From contig CAJNDT010006141.1 in NCBI GenBank assembly GCA_905221615.1, forward strand, positions 293,501 through 357,500: 64,000 bases of DNA. Reading direction: 5' to 3'. A program made the position numbers and the translations under genes. Positions 13,001-27,500 of this stretch are shown piece by piece (positions within the stretch are counted from its first letter, which is position 1; every line of letters begins with the position of its first letter). This stretch comes from Symbiodinium sp. CCMP2592. Its lineage: Eukaryota; Sar; Dinophyceae; Suessiales; Symbiodiniaceae. A model generated the notes under the pieces. The model was not told the origin of the DNA and made no database searches. It saw only the letters and a list, made by a program, of their open reading frames with translations.

Positions 13001-16000
13001 CCCTTACTTTGACAACCACTCATGTGCATTTCTACTAGGGACCGGTATCAGAAAACCGTAACCATCATAACAAGGAGCACAAAGCCCTAAACCCATCCCC
13101 AAATCCTAAACAGAAAGGAACCCTAGAAAGGTAGTTAGGTTGAAATGTTTGGGATGGTTTCGGGCTCAGAGCTACGAACATGGAGCCATAACTTCGAACA
13201 ACCCTTGATTTGAAGGGTTGGACTCAAAACAGGACTCGGCTTGATAGGTTTAGGGCGTCGGGCGTTAGGGTTTAAGGTTTAAGAAGAAACTTCTGCTAGT
13301 TGCAGAGCTGAACATCTTTGCTGTCGGCTTACTAGATCTTTTCGTCTGAAAAAGCTGAAACCTTCTGCCTTACACTGCTTGGAGCAGTCAGACCGCCCAT
13401 AGAGACCACATTATTCCAAGGGTTTAGGATCCAGGGCTTGTATCTAAGCACCGGAATATTACATATTGGAGCCTGCATGGCATACTGGGATATCAGCTTA
13501 TGCAGCTTATGCATTGATGCCTCAGAAGCCCAGTATCCTGCAAAATGCGGTGCTCCTTTAAACCGAAGCCCTAGTCTCCTTCGTAGTTCTATTTTTTGGC
13601 GAACCAGCTTTACGTATAGGGTCCTGTAATACATACACTTGGCTTGCAAAAGCGGAGCTACATTAGCTGCATGCATTGGGTTCTATAATATATTGGGTTG
13701 TCTATCAAGAGAAGGAGCTACGAAGGGTATCCTAAGACCCTAAACTGCGCTTTCTGCAGTGCGACATGAGCTTTCCCTAAGGGTCCATGTGCTCATATGC
13801 GTGGTTGTCAAGATTAGGGTCCCTTTATGCGTCCCTATTATAGTACGGCACCCATCATTTAGGGTACCCAAAAAGGTATCCTAATCTTGACAACCACCCA
13901 TAAAAACTCGTACAGTATATGCTTTGTCCTCGAACAAGTCGCTATACAAGCACTTCAGGGCCGAAGTATCTGCCTGGGTAGCTCTCTACATACGGGTCCC
14001 TTTTTAGGTCCCCCAAACAGTACGGCACGGCACCTTTATAGGAGGGACACGAATTTAGAGAACCACCCACATGGGCCCTTAAAGGTTTGACAACCCTCGA
14101 CCCGGATCTGTGGGAACCCCATGAAGCCTTGTGCAGTGGGATGAGAGCTTTGATCAGGAAGTCTTTGTGCTCTTCTTTCAGCGGAAGAGCAAAGCCTCTG
14201 TTTTTGGGGCTTCAAGGTCAAAAACAGAGGGTTTGGGGCTTAGCGGTCAAAAACAGGGGGTTTGGGGCTTAAAGGTCAAAAAAAGATGGTTTGGGGCGTA
14301 AGGGTTGGATTTTAGGATGTCGGCTCGGAGCAGGCGGCTTCGGAGAGCAGGGCTTGGGATTTGGTACTGCGGCCGACGATGGGTGATGGGTGCAAGCTGT
14401 GGGGTTTGGGCCTTGCGGCCTCTTGGATTACAGTCTCGGGTTTAGGGTTGAAGGGCCAGAACCGTGGCATGCTCATCTCTCCAAGCCATGACAAAAAGAT
14501 GGTCCCTAAACCCTGAACCCTAAACCCGAAACATGACTGGCATTCGGCATTCCAGTGCAGTCCCGGCGCAGTTGCAGTCTGCACTACCCATTAATCGAAA
14601 ACTATTCAATCCAGGGCCTTAGACAAAGCGTATACTATACTTGTATTCTGTTGTACCAGGTTCTTATACTATGAGCATTACCATTCAGGAGCCCTAAACG
14701 TCAATTAACGATGAAACTGTTTAGGCCCCATTTTGGACCACTGCATTCCTTTATGGGCCTTATACTATTCGCATCGCCGATGAGAAGCCGTTGATGGCTT
14801 GGGGATGGAGGGACCCTTGGTTTAGGCATCTAGGGCTTGCTTGGAGGTTCATAGGCAGTTATAAGTAGGGTGTTATAAGTAGAGTAACTATACTTAAAGT
14901 CCATATTAGTGGACTTATAACTCCACTTATCACTACCCATGAAACTCTAAGTAGGGTTAAGGGATTTAGGATTTGGGGTTTATGGTTTCGGGGTTTAGTG
15001 CTGAGGGATTTTAGGGTTTAGGGCTTGGGGTTTAGAGATTTAGGGCTGCAGACAAGAAACCGTTGATGATGCTGCCCAAAATCTCGAGCAACTCGCCAAC
15101 ACCGTTGTGAGTCTCAGATTCGTAGATGACCTGTGCCGACCGGCGGAAATCTTATCGCTACATTACTATGCCATAAGTATGCGTCTATAATTTCTAGTAT
15201 GCCGATCACGTCAGTTAGTTTAGTGTACAAAAAGATATCTGATGCAAGGTTCATAGTTCTTAAGACTATAGCTACATTGTGGTAGAACGGCGGAGCGGCG
15301 GACATCTGCCTCCTACACGGGAGCTCCTATCATGATGGCAACTGCCCGAACCATCCGAGACCTTATAGGCAAAACAGATCCTCACCGGCTCTTAACCCAT
15401 CTGAAATACCCTATTTCTTTCGGGCTCCTTAGTCTGCTCTTCTTCTCTTATCTAACCCTGAGGGTCCATGTACCCAAATAGTAAGTACTTTGGCCCCAAT
15501 GTACCTATATAGGGACTACTTTAAGGCCAATGTATATACTATTTGGGTACATGGACCCTTAGGGTATGTTCTTTAAAAAGCAAATTCTTTAGGGACCAGG
15601 TAGGCCCAAAACGACAGCAAGCAAGGCCTTGAAGAAGACGTGCTGAATAGCCCGTCGGATGAAGGATCGCAAGGCCATGAATTTGCCTGGCTTAGGGTTC
15701 AGGGTTTAGTTTAGGGCTTAGGGTTTAGGGCCTAGGGTTTCGAGGTTAGGTTTTAGGGTTTAGGGGCGCCGCTGCAAGAATAAGTGCAAGAGGGCAACAA
15801 GAATAGCCAACCGGATCTGTACGGACACCTTCTTCGTGGGGCGGTATTGCCCGTATCATCGAAAGCGGCAGTGGAAATATCACGACTAAGTACGGCTTTT
15901 GGTCGTGTCAGACTATCAGTGCTACAAGCAACACTGATATTCTCATGGTGGGATGGACTTTTGATCTTTTCTGTAGGTTCCGCGAAGAAATGTTGATATT

Positions 16001-19000
16001 TCGGATAACTGGACGAGTTCACCGTGGAAAGCCGGGCAGACGACGAAGTTCTTAGTCTTTAGTCGGCATTCCAGGGTTTAGGGCCTGAGGCATGCTAAGT
16101 TATAAGCTACTTTCAACAGACCAACTCTGAACCTGGCAAGAACCCAGAGAGCCCAATACCCCTTAATTAAGGAATATACCTTAAATCATTAGGGGCTTCA
16201 TAATATGATCTAAGCTATATTCCTTAATTAAGGGGTATTGGGCTCTCTGGGAACCTTTAACAACGCGCAAGATCAAGTCAACAGCACAGCAAATGTCCCT
16301 AAACCCTAAACCCCCCCTCCGGCCGTAGATGCGGTGCAAGATCGTCTTCAAGTAATCCCGCTCCCGTGGATCCTGGCCAGGACAGCCCGGGAGACTGCCA
16401 GCTGGTCAGATTCTGTAGGGTCTAGGGGTTCGGGGTTGAGGGCTTAGGGTGTAGGGTCTAGGGGTTCGGGGTTGAGGGTTTAGGGTGTAGGGTCTAGGGT
16501 TCGGGGTTGAGGGTTTAGGGTTTAGGGTGCAGGGTCCAGTGGTTCGGGGTTGAGGGTTTAGGGTGTAGGGTCTAGGGGTTCGGGCTTGAAGGTTTAGGGT
16601 GTAGGGTCTAGGGGTTCGGGCTTGAGGGTTTAGGGTGCAGGGTCCAGTGGTTCGGGGTTGAGGGTTTAGGGTGTAGGGTCTAGGGGTTCGGGCTTGAAGG
16701 TTTAGGGTGTAGGGTCTAGGGGTTCGGGCTTGAGGGTGTAGGGTCTAGGGGTTCGGGGTTGAGGGTTACTTAGCTTCGATGACAGGCTCCCAGTCGCCAC
16801 AGCTACCACTAAAAGGGCATTTACTACGCTTATGTCTAAGGCAGAGGATCTGGACCATGCAGCGCGAGCCTGCTAAGACCCCGCTAACTGTAACTCACTC
16901 CCCCGATAGACAATGGAGGAGAGAGGCTACAGACAAGCCACGGAATCGATGTATTGGTTAGGTATTGGGAACTAAGCCAAGACTCCATTCAACCAGAGGA
17001 AGTGAAGTGTCTGCCAGCCCTTGAACAGAAAAGCCATGCTCGCCCAGAGCCCAAAACCGTTTAATGAAGCAATGAAGTGCAACCGTACGAAGCTTTCATG
17101 TGCGCTCTAGAACAATGCATGTAAGCATCAAAATGTGAACCTGAAGCACCAACCCCCCGAAAGTTTAAACTGAACAAAGCTCGCAATAGCAGCAATGTAA
17201 TTGTCTTAAACTGCACCAAACCCTACAGTAATCTTTTCCCCACTGAGGAGAAGAACGACCTGACGAACGAGAACAGCAAAGGTGGTCAGTAGTCAGGGTA
17301 TATCCTAGCATGATCAGAACGGGGCTCTGCGAGGATGAAGGGTCACAAAAGACCCAAAAATGCAATGCTGCTGAAGCCCCACAGCCCCAAAGTTTGAACC
17401 CGTCGAGATTCAGGGACCCTGAGCCAGAAATACGAACCAATCGAACATCCCCTTGCACTCCTGCAAAAAGGCTACCGTAAGGGTACCATAATGAAGAGAA
17501 CCCCATGTTAATATGGTTGTGAAACCTGTAATATACCCTCAAGGCCTATTCTAATTACGAAAGGCTGTCGAGTAAATCCTGTAAAACCCGACTGAAATAC
17601 ACCCATAATAAGGGCACCGTACCGGAATCGCTAACCTTAACCCCTTCAAGCAACCTTTATAGCAACAAGTACAGTTCACCTTATAGAGCCCCAAAGCAGG
17701 CCTAATTCGTATGTAACCGATAATCTCTAACCGCTCGTAATCCTAAACCCCTGTCAACCCGAAATCCTAAACCCTAACAACCTAAACTTTAAAGCCTAAA
17801 TCCGAAACCCTGACTAAACCCTCACAGCCTAAACCCTAAGCCAAAAATCCTCGAACCGGATCCCTCAGAGTATCCCCTAAGGACCCCTTAAAGGAACCCT
17901 ATTCTATTTGTTTAGGTCCCTTTTGTAGAACCCGGAGACCTCGGAATCGAACAGCTCCAGGAGCTTCAGCATGAAATTCTGATCGACGAAGCGCTTGGCC
18001 TTGCGAGGTTTTTGGGCCTTAAGGTGCTCTCCATAAGGGTTCTATAAAGGCTTTATTCAGAAGAGTTCTATTTATGTCCTGTACGAGTTTTGGGTGGAGG
18101 CTTAATGTTTGGAGGGGGGTAGTGCTTAGGTAATAATCAGGTTACTGCAGAAGAGGAGTAGGTCGGTACTAAATGCTCGTAAAAATGCAAGGCCTACTCC
18201 GGAATGCAAGAAGCCATACTATACTAAATGTAGAAACCAGATTCTTGGCGCTTGCTATAGTTTTACGTGGGGCCTTGGGAGCTTGTGTCAGGAACCCCGA
18301 CGGCGAGCGACGGCAACAAGATGTTGGCTGTCGTAAACGACCGAGGGCTCAAAGACCAGAATACCGTGCGCAAGTAAGGAAGAAACTGCCGATGATGATG
18401 TCTGGCCCATGATGCCCATGACGATGACCGGGACGATGATGATGGTGATGATGATGATGAGCATGATTACCATGGGATGATGATACTGAGGATGATACTG
18501 ATGACTGTGGGAATGGTGATGTTGGGAAGTTCCCGTACTGCTGCTGGAAAGGACGCATGGTTGACATCGTCAGCACCACCACAAGTATTACTATCATCAC
18601 CATCATGATAATGACCCCCTCGAAGAAGAACAGCATTAAAAAGGTCGTGACCCACTATGTTGATAATGGTGGTGTGATGATGACGACGGCGGTGATTGTC
18701 ACACAAGTACCGGTGACGCCGTCACCATTGTGTTAGTCTTCTGCCTCTCGCACTCTTGCAAGTGAGTTTAACAGCATAGTTTACCGTTACCAAGAACCGC
18801 GAGAACAGTTGTGCACCGCAAGCTTTGCGTGTGACTCATGCCTCTGATGTGGTTGGCCGTTTCTGATTCAGGTTTGGAGTGTTGGGGCTTAGGGTTGCGG
18901 GTTTATTTATGGTTTTGGGGCTTGGGGTTGCCGGATTACGGTTTCTGTGTCGGCTCGGTTCGTTGGCTGGCTCTTCATTCTTCGAAAACTTGAAGGCTGT

Positions 19001-22000
19001 TGAGGTCCTGCTGCTGCATGCGAGCACACCGAAACAGAGTATAGGGGCCTCAATACTTAGATTGGGGTTTTGGGGCCCGCTATACTATTTTTATGTTAGG
19101 GACCCCCCCCCCCCTCAACAAAAAAAAGTGACTACAGATAACTACTGAGGCGCCTGTATTAATTACACACACAACAATCACAGCTCCAAGCTCGTGATAT
19201 GAGCGTCGTGCTCGTCAGCTTACTTCTGCAGGCCCCTCAGTGATTCCGAACGTCGGCTGTAGCCGAGGCTGTCACGATTTTGGGATCCACGTCATTGGAG
19301 ACAACGAACCGCAAGAAAAACTCGTACACGATCTGCCTCAGCACTGTACACGGGATCATTCCTCCTACCCAGACATCCATTAAATTCCGTCTGCCTTGAG
19401 CTCCAGTTGCAAGCATCAACTATGTAATGCAGTAACAATCTACGCAAGGGCTCCGGTGAAGGGGCTCATGCATATAACATTATATATGCATATATACATA
19501 TACATATATACACATACTAATATGACTATGTTGTAAAAATGACTGTTGCTGAGTGGGGGTGGTATCCAAAGAATCTACGTCCTCCTGCTTGTTCCGTGAC
19601 TTGGTTGAAAGAACATGATTGGCATGACACACCTCAGCCGGGAATTTTGCTTGAATGCTACATTCAGAACATATACTTATACTTGCATCAGCCGAGTAAA
19701 ATACTTTGAAACTACATCCCTAAGCTTAAACCTTGCACTGTACGCGTGAACCTACTTGGAGGTTCGTGGGTAGTGATAACTGGGGTGATAAGTCCCCTAC
19801 TATGCTATAGGTATAGTTTCCCTACATATAACCCTACTTCTACCTACCCACGAACCTCCAAGTAGGCTAAACTCGCAGTATGGGCCTAGGGCAGATTTGG
19901 GCTTCCGTTACGCAAGCTCCTGATACAAGTGCTGATCAGCAAGATCCTGCATTACCTGAAGTACTCCGACAAGATATGGAGATGTCAGGACCTGGCAACA
20001 TCCACTAACCACACTCTTTTCAGGTTTTTTGATAGTCTATCAGCAACCAAAGCTCTTCAAACCCTGAACTCTAAGGCCCTAAACATCAAGGTCGGGATAA
20101 TTAGTACAATAGTAACAGTAACTACCTATGGCAAATAGCATACATATGCTGTGACATACTCCGAAAATCCTATTCGAACTCTTACGGCTCCGATATTAGC
20201 CCAGACCCAATGCCTTCCTAAACCCTAAAACCCCAAACCCTCAACCCTTGGCCCTAAACCCTAAATCCTAGGCCTTAAACCCTAAACAGACCCAAAGCCT
20301 TCAAGCTGAGGCGATTGCAGATGTGGCCAGGCGCGCTCCAGACTGGGTTCATCCTCGGCTGCTTACTTTGGCTTGAGGGTTGAAGGTTTTTTGGGTTTAG
20401 GGTTTAGGGTTTGGGGTTCAGGGGCTTTACGGTTTAGAGTCTGCAGGCCTGTTGAAGGGACTTCTCGTGAAAGTTTTGCCCCATTTTATCCTGGGCTTAA
20501 AGGTTGGGGGTGTTGGGCTGAGGGCTCTGGGATCTGGGAGGAAACTCTGAACTCCAGACGAACTGTTGATGATGTGAATCCTGCATTTCCTTAATGATCC
20601 GAAACTGTGGGAGTTATGGCATATTCCTTATTGTGGGTCATGCAGGATTTATATCATCAACCGAAGTACAGATGCCTCCAGAAGAACAGATCGACTTACT
20701 ATCAAGGGGGGGAGCCCTTTGTCCCTGCGGCGAGCCAGTAAGTAGGAGGAGACTGAGGGAAAGTATAATGTAAGGACACAGAGAAGATGGGCCCATGTAA
20801 GTACTCTGAAACTGATGATTTCGCTCTGGAGACCCTTTGGATCCTACGATGTTTCAGGCTACACTACTTGCTCCTTGCTGTGCGAAACTCTCGTGTCACC
20901 CTAAACACCGAAAAACTACACGGTTCAGCCCGGTTTAGCGATGTAGAAGTCCACCGAGAAGAGGCCACGAAGAATTCGAACCGCATTCCCACGTGCAAGC
21001 ATGTATCGGGTCTAATGCCCTCAAAAGGGGTGTGTGGTCCTTTCTAGTAAGGATTCAGGGCCTACAGTACTATAGAGGGTAGCGGGTCTATGCATGCTTG
21101 TAGATAATCCCTACTGAGGCTCGCTTGGCTTTCAGCGTTTTGCGTGCTTCTTATAGGCCAATACCCAGGGTTTTCGGCTAAGGGCCTAGGGTTGAGGGCT
21201 TAGAATCTTAGAATTCGAACTTTAGGGCTCAGAGAACACAAGGACTTAAACCGCACAGTAGTTGGGGCCATCTCGCTCATTCCGGTATCAAACACGGATA
21301 ACCGAGACCCAACAAAATCGCAAGAACACAACTGCCTCCTCAAACCCTAAGCCCGCAAAAGCCCAAGCCCCAAAAACGTCAAAACACAAGCTGCGAATCC
21401 CTACAAGCGGACGCTCTGTCAGAGCTCCATGCTGCCTTTAAAGCCTATTGCTTAAAAGCTGCCCCCAACCCGGTAATAGTGACTATAAGGATTATATTAG
21501 GGCCCTATTATACTCCTATTATACCACTATTACAGGGTGGGGGCCCCTTCTAACCTATTGCCCCAACCAAAATATGTAGAATTGGGATTTGGGGGGGGGC
21601 ATATTATACTGTAGCTATAGGCTATACTAAGGACCCGGCCCAAAATAGTGTTGGTAACGCCCTAAACCCCACATTAGGCCTAAACCCTAAAGCCCTAAAC
21701 CCTAAAGCCTACATTAAGCCTAAACCCTGAAGCCCTGAACCCTAAAGCCTACATTAAGCCTAAACCCTGAAGCCCTAAACCCTAAAGCTTACATTAAGCC
21801 TAAACCCTAAAGCCCTAAACCCTAAACCCTACATTAAGACCTAAACCCTAAAGCCCTAAACCCTAAAGCCTACGTTAAGCCGAAAACCCTAAAGCCCTAA
21901 AGCCTCCATTAAGCCTAAACCCTAAAGCCCCCCCAGCCGTGGCAGCGGCGGTACCGTTCCGAGAGCCCGGCGTCTTCTGGGTCGGAGAATGCCAGTGGGT

Positions 22001-22643
22001 CCTCCGCCAGGGCCACGGATCAGGGTTTCGGGGTTTCGGGGTTTAGGGTTCAGGGTTTAGGTTTAGGGTTCAGGGTTTAGGGTTTGGGTTTAGGGTTTAG
22101 GGTTTAGGGTTTAGGGTTTGGGGTTTAGGGTTAGGGGCTTAGGGTTCTAGAAGGAACCTATCAGGGTTTGAGGGTTCGTTTTAGGGTTCGATAAGGAACT
22201 TGTAAGAGCTTAGGAGGTTGGGTTCTAGAAGGATTCTGCAAGGGGTTTAGGGTTCTATAGGGAACCTCTTAAAGGGTTCGAAAAAGAACCTGTCTGTAAA
22301 GGTTTTGGGGTGCAATAAGGAACCTACAAGGGCTTGAGGGTCCTACGACAACTTATCAGGGTTCTAGGGCTTGCCCAAGCATCTCTCCCCAATAAATACT
22401 GCTGATCAACCGTATCTTTTAATAATGAGGGTACCCTTCTTGTTCATACCTTGCCTGCATTTTGATACGAACTGTTCGGTGCATACCCCAAAATCTTCCA
22501 ACCATGTTCCCAAGTCTTCGAACCCTCAAGCCTCACAAGCGTGAACGCTCAAGTGAGAAGACTGCATCTGAACTTGCCATATGCATCATTGTTACTGCTT
22601 TGTACTGTTCTGATGGTGACTATTTTCACTACTACTACTACTA

Positions 22644-22706
<63 letters not shown>

Positions 22707-24444
22707 GGCCTTCCCCCCCTGGTGCGACGCCGGTCGCTGAGTTCGTGGATGTACAACATGTTCCATCACAGCTGTCGCGGTCCAAGATGCGGCGTAGCAA
22801 GGACAAGGATCGTCCACACCGCTGCAGTAAATGTCCGCAGGTGGGACATAGAAAAGACAGTCGGAAAGGTCCTTTCTACGATGGATCGACGCCGGAGAAG
22901 CCGCAGAATGCTCTGTTGGCTAAGTTTGCACCTGCTTACTTGATTAGGTTTTGGACATGGATGCTCTCCAAACCCAAACGCGCTAGACCATGGACGTCAT
23001 TAGGTTTTGGACATGGATGCTCTCCAAACCAAAATGCGCTAGACCATGGACGTCGTTAGGTTTTGGGCATGGATGCTCTCCAAACCAAAATGCGCTAGAA
23101 CATGGACGTCATTAGGTTTTGGACATTGATGCTCTCCAAACCGAAATGCGCTAGACCATGGACGTCATTTGGTTTTGGACATGGATGCTCTCCAAACCAA
23201 AATGCGCTAGACCATGGACGTCATTAGGTTTTGGACATGGATGCTCTCCAAACCCAAAATGCGCTAGACCATGGACGTCATTAGGTTTTGGACATGGATG
23301 CTCTCCAAACCCAAATGCGCTAGACCATGGACGTCATTAGGTTTTGGACATGGATGCTCTCCAAACCAAAACGAGCTAGAACATGGACGTCATTAGGTTT
23401 TGGACATGGATGCTCTCCAAACCCAAAATGCGCTAGACCATGGACGTCATTAGGTTTTGGACATGGATGCTCTCCAAATCCAAATGCGCTAGACCATGGA
23501 CGTCAATAGGTTTTGGACATGGATGCTCTCCAAACCAAAATGCGCCAGACCATGGACGTCATTAGGTTTTGGACATGGATGCTCTCCAAACCAAAATGCC
23601 CTAGAACATGGACTGCTCTCCAAACCGAAATGCGCTAGACCATGGACGTCATTAGGTTTTGGACATGGATGCTCTCCAAACCCAAAATGCGCTAGACCAT
23701 GGACGTCATTAGGTTTTGGACATGGATGGATCCAAACCCAAATGCGCTAGACCATGGACGTCATTAGGTTTTGGACATGGATGCTCTCCAAACCAAAATG
23801 CGCTAGACCATGGACGTCATTAGGTTTTGGACATGGATGCTCTCCAAACCAAAATGCGCTAGAACATGGACGTCATTAGGTTTTGGACATGGATGCTCTC
23901 CAAACCCAAATGCGCTAGACCATGGACGTCATTAGGTTTTGGACATGGATGCTCTCCAAACCCAAATGCGCTAGACCATGGACGTCAATAGGTTTTGGAC
24001 ATGGATGCTCTCCAAACCCAAATGCGCTAGACCATGGACGTCATTAGGTTTTGGACATGGATGCTCTCCAAACCGAAATGCGCTAGACCATGGACGTCAT
24101 TAGGTTTTGGACATGGATGCTCTCCAAACCAACGGTTTGAATGAAAATCATGATCAAAATGAGGCCCAAAAAACCTTGATTCTGATCGCTAGGTTTTGGG
24201 CACGAAAATCGAGACACCCAAAAACAGTAAAAAATCATGAAATTCGCAAAGACAAGTGCTGTAAATACCAGCATTTTCGGGTGCGAGATTGATGAACAAT
24301 GTTAGAAAATATGATAAAAATACACACGAAACCAGGAACAGTTGCCACTTTCGATAACTGCGGGAAAAAAGTGCTGTAAAACACAGCATTTCCGACCACC
24401 GCAAGTCCCAAAAATAAGAGGTTTGGGCGTCGCACCGGGGGGGG

Positions 24445-24509
<65 letters not shown>

Positions 24510-27500
24510 GACTACTACTACTACTACTACTACTACCTCTACTCTACTGCTACTCTACTGCTACTCTACTGCTACTGCTACTACTGCTACTGCTACTGCT
24601 ACTGCTACTGCTACTGCTACTGCTACTGCTACTGCTACTGCTACTGCTACTGCTACTGCTACTGCTACTGCTACTGCTACTGCTACTGCTACTGCTACTG
24701 CTACTGCTACTGCTACTGCTACTGCTACTGCTACTGCTACTGCTGCTGCTGCTGCTGCTGCTACTGCTACTGCTACTGCTACTGCTGCTGCTGCTGCTGC
24801 TGCTTCTGCTACTGCTACTGATGCTGCTGCTGCCGCTGCTACTATTGTTGTGATTGTTATTACTGTTACTGCTAGTGTTAGTACTCTTGCCATGTCCTTG
24901 TTGCGTGTCTGCAAGGCTCGGAAGATGTTTGCTCCAACCTCAGCGGCACGGGAATCTGAGGGCTCAGGGCTCGAGTTGCGGAGATGTTAGCGAATGGAGC
25001 ACTAGCAGGCCTTGTAACATTGAGGCCTTAATAATTAGAATAGGGTTTCGGGGTATATTATACTGTATCAATAAGGAACCCTTACAATAGTATAAGCAAT
25101 CATGGAGAGGCCTCTGCCTATATTAGGCCTTCTTGGCTTTAGGCTCACCTTTTGCGCGCTCTTGGGGTCTATAGAAGTGAAAAGAGGATCCGCTGGATCT
25201 TGAGGCTGTGATCCAGCTTCGTGACAATTAGGGTTTAGGGTTTAGGGTTTGGGGTTTAGGGTTTAGTGTACAGCCTGAACATATAAGTATCATTGATTCT
25301 ATCTCGGTTCCTATACCCTATATGTAACATTGCGATTCAAGGTTTTCACTGCTTTTCATGAAGAGCTTGTGGCTTCGCATCGGGGCCTTTCATCACCATG
25401 CTGCTCATACAGCCGGAAACCGGTGTCCGCAGCAAACATGACCCAAATTGAATGTGCCCGCAGCCTCTCTCTCTCTCTCTCTCTTTCTCTCCCCCCTCTT
25501 GCGTTCTCATCATAATCAGTTCTAGCAGTTTGCGCAGTCTTTTTCAATCGGCTTGAGATGCCAGAAAGCAAAACAGCAAGACCAGCAGTGTCTCGTCGCA
25601 GAGCATGAGAACCCAGAGAGCCCAATACCCCTTAAGCTTACATCATGATATGAAGCCCCTAATGACTTCAGGTATATTCCTGAAATAAGGGGTATTGGGC
25701 TCTCTGGGAATCTAGGAGGCCGGCCATGCTGACGACATCTTGCCTGGGCCGTCGGTCGGAAAATAATCTCTGTTTGTAGACCAACCCTAAACCCTAAACC
25801 CTAAACTCCTGAACCCTAAACCCCTAAACCTAAAAACCCCGAAACCCTAAACCCCGAAACCCTAAACACATCCCTCAAGGCTAAACCCTCGAGCCCAAAC
25901 CCGGCATCGGGAGCATGCCAAGCTGCATCAATGCCTCGTTGAAGCAATTTCGGGTATTGTTCACGTACCTTTCGGCTTTCGGCATTTGGGTTCAGGGGTT
26001 CACGGCTTATAGAGTTTGGGGGGTTGAGGGCTTGGAGATCGGGGATCTGCCGCTACTGCCAAAGTTGCATCTTATCAACATCAAACTTCTTGACATGCTA
26101 ATATAGGGGTAGTGGTTTCCTGAACAGGGGCCTGCAAGATGGTTTTTTTTCTGAATCGACTTGTGGGCCCACCGTTCGCAACTACAATACTACTATGATG
26201 TGCTCATACAGGAGTTTGGGGTTCGAGCGCTGTGGCACGGATTTGCCTGCCTAACCCTGAATCCTCAAAACAACAAAGTATTTCAAAACCCTGCACCTGG
26301 CCCGCAAGTCAACGAAAACACCGGACTATAGAATCCTTCAAGGACCCCTGAATCCTTCAAGGACCCCTGAATCCTTCAAGGACCCCTGAATCCTTCAAGG
26401 ACCCCTGAATAATTTGAGTCCCAGTTGAACAGCCCCGAAGGGTGTCACTCGACGATCTCCAGGAGCGTCTGGCGCTTGGCTTCCTTCTCCTGGTATAGAA
26501 AAGACTTAAGACTTCCGGAGTTTGAGGCTTACGTCTTCAAGGGGCGACTGTGATGTTGTCTCAGCTTTGTTTTCTCTGAGCGTTATAGGTTTAGGAACCC
26601 TGTATGTTCTACAGGGGTGTCACGAGGGACCTCGCTGGATTTAGCTTCGGGACATTTGTGAGTCCACAGAGAGCTTCTTAGAAATACTGAATTTATGTAA
26701 GATATATGCGCTTAGTGTTCAAGGGTGTACGGTTTATGAGGGGTCTCAGACCATTGGAGGGCCCTTTATGGAATCTTGAAAGTACGGGTTCTGATGATTG
26801 AAGACTCTTTTGGGGCCCGCTGTTTCGTGAAATGCCAATACAGTCCTTGTGTTCTTGGCTCAAAATCTTAAACCCTAAACCCAAAGAAGCAAGAAAAAGG
26901 AGCGGCGCCAAAGCGTGCAGCACCATCGGCAAGCAGAGCCCATCATGAAAAGGATGATTTGGGATTTGGGTCTGTAAGGCCTCCGGTTTAGCGGTCTTCG
27001 TCTCCGAAGAAGTTTCGGGACTGTGTGCCCATGTCGGGTGGGGCCATGATCCTGGATTCCGTCTTGGATACACCCTAAACCCTAAACCACCAAACCCTAA
27101 TCCCAGATGAGCTGGAAAAGATGCCGTTCGCAAGACTGAAAATTATTAGGAGTAAGAGTACTTACATGGAGCGCGATTGCATCGTCGCAATCGCTACCGC
27201 CTGTGCGGTGGTAGCAGCGCCCTGACCCTGTGCTGTGGTCAGGCTGTTCCAGGATTCTTCACCCGAAAACAGATTCCACCGTCAAGGGCTCTGCAAGAAC
27301 TTAGGGGTTCAGGGCTGAGTGCTCGATGTGACTGAGGTCTATGGGTTTAGGGTAGGTTTTATCAACGGGTATAAGAGGGTGGATGAAGCCAAGCCCAGAG
27401 TCATATGTACCCAACCTAATCTCCTAGGAAGGACGAAAACCTACCCCTTTCAACTTAGGTCTTAGGTCTTATCATCGGCCCTCTTGTAATTCCTGTAGAG

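Larger units (their letters stand above)
22709..24445. mobile_element. 1.7-kb element inserted in a CTA microsatellite
   Basis: The left edge CCCCCCTGGTGCGACGCC and the right edge GGCGTCGCACCGGGGGGG are inverted, and both outer flanks are (CTA)n in the same orientation, so the block looks like a TIR element that landed in a microsatellite. It contains a zinc-knuckle-like reading frame, a 57-bp satellite and an AT-rich right part (24131-24425) unlike the surrounding DNA. No transposase was recognised. Lies in copy A intron 7; copy B intron 7 is only 171 bp. Confidence 0.65.

Noticed and set aside
22944..24130. CRISPR-like array (regular 57-bp repeats)
   Set aside because: There are no unique spacers; the whole unit repeats, so it is a satellite in a eukaryotic context.
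24342..24914. Poly-Tyr/Cys and poly-Ala/Val frames
   Set aside because: CTA and CTGCTA microsatellites; the first residues of the minus-strand frame are real exon 7.
26850..26870. TTGGCTCAA similar to part of the dinoflagellate spliced leader
   Set aside because: Only about nine bases match, it lies within a B56 intron, and there is no leader-gene context.
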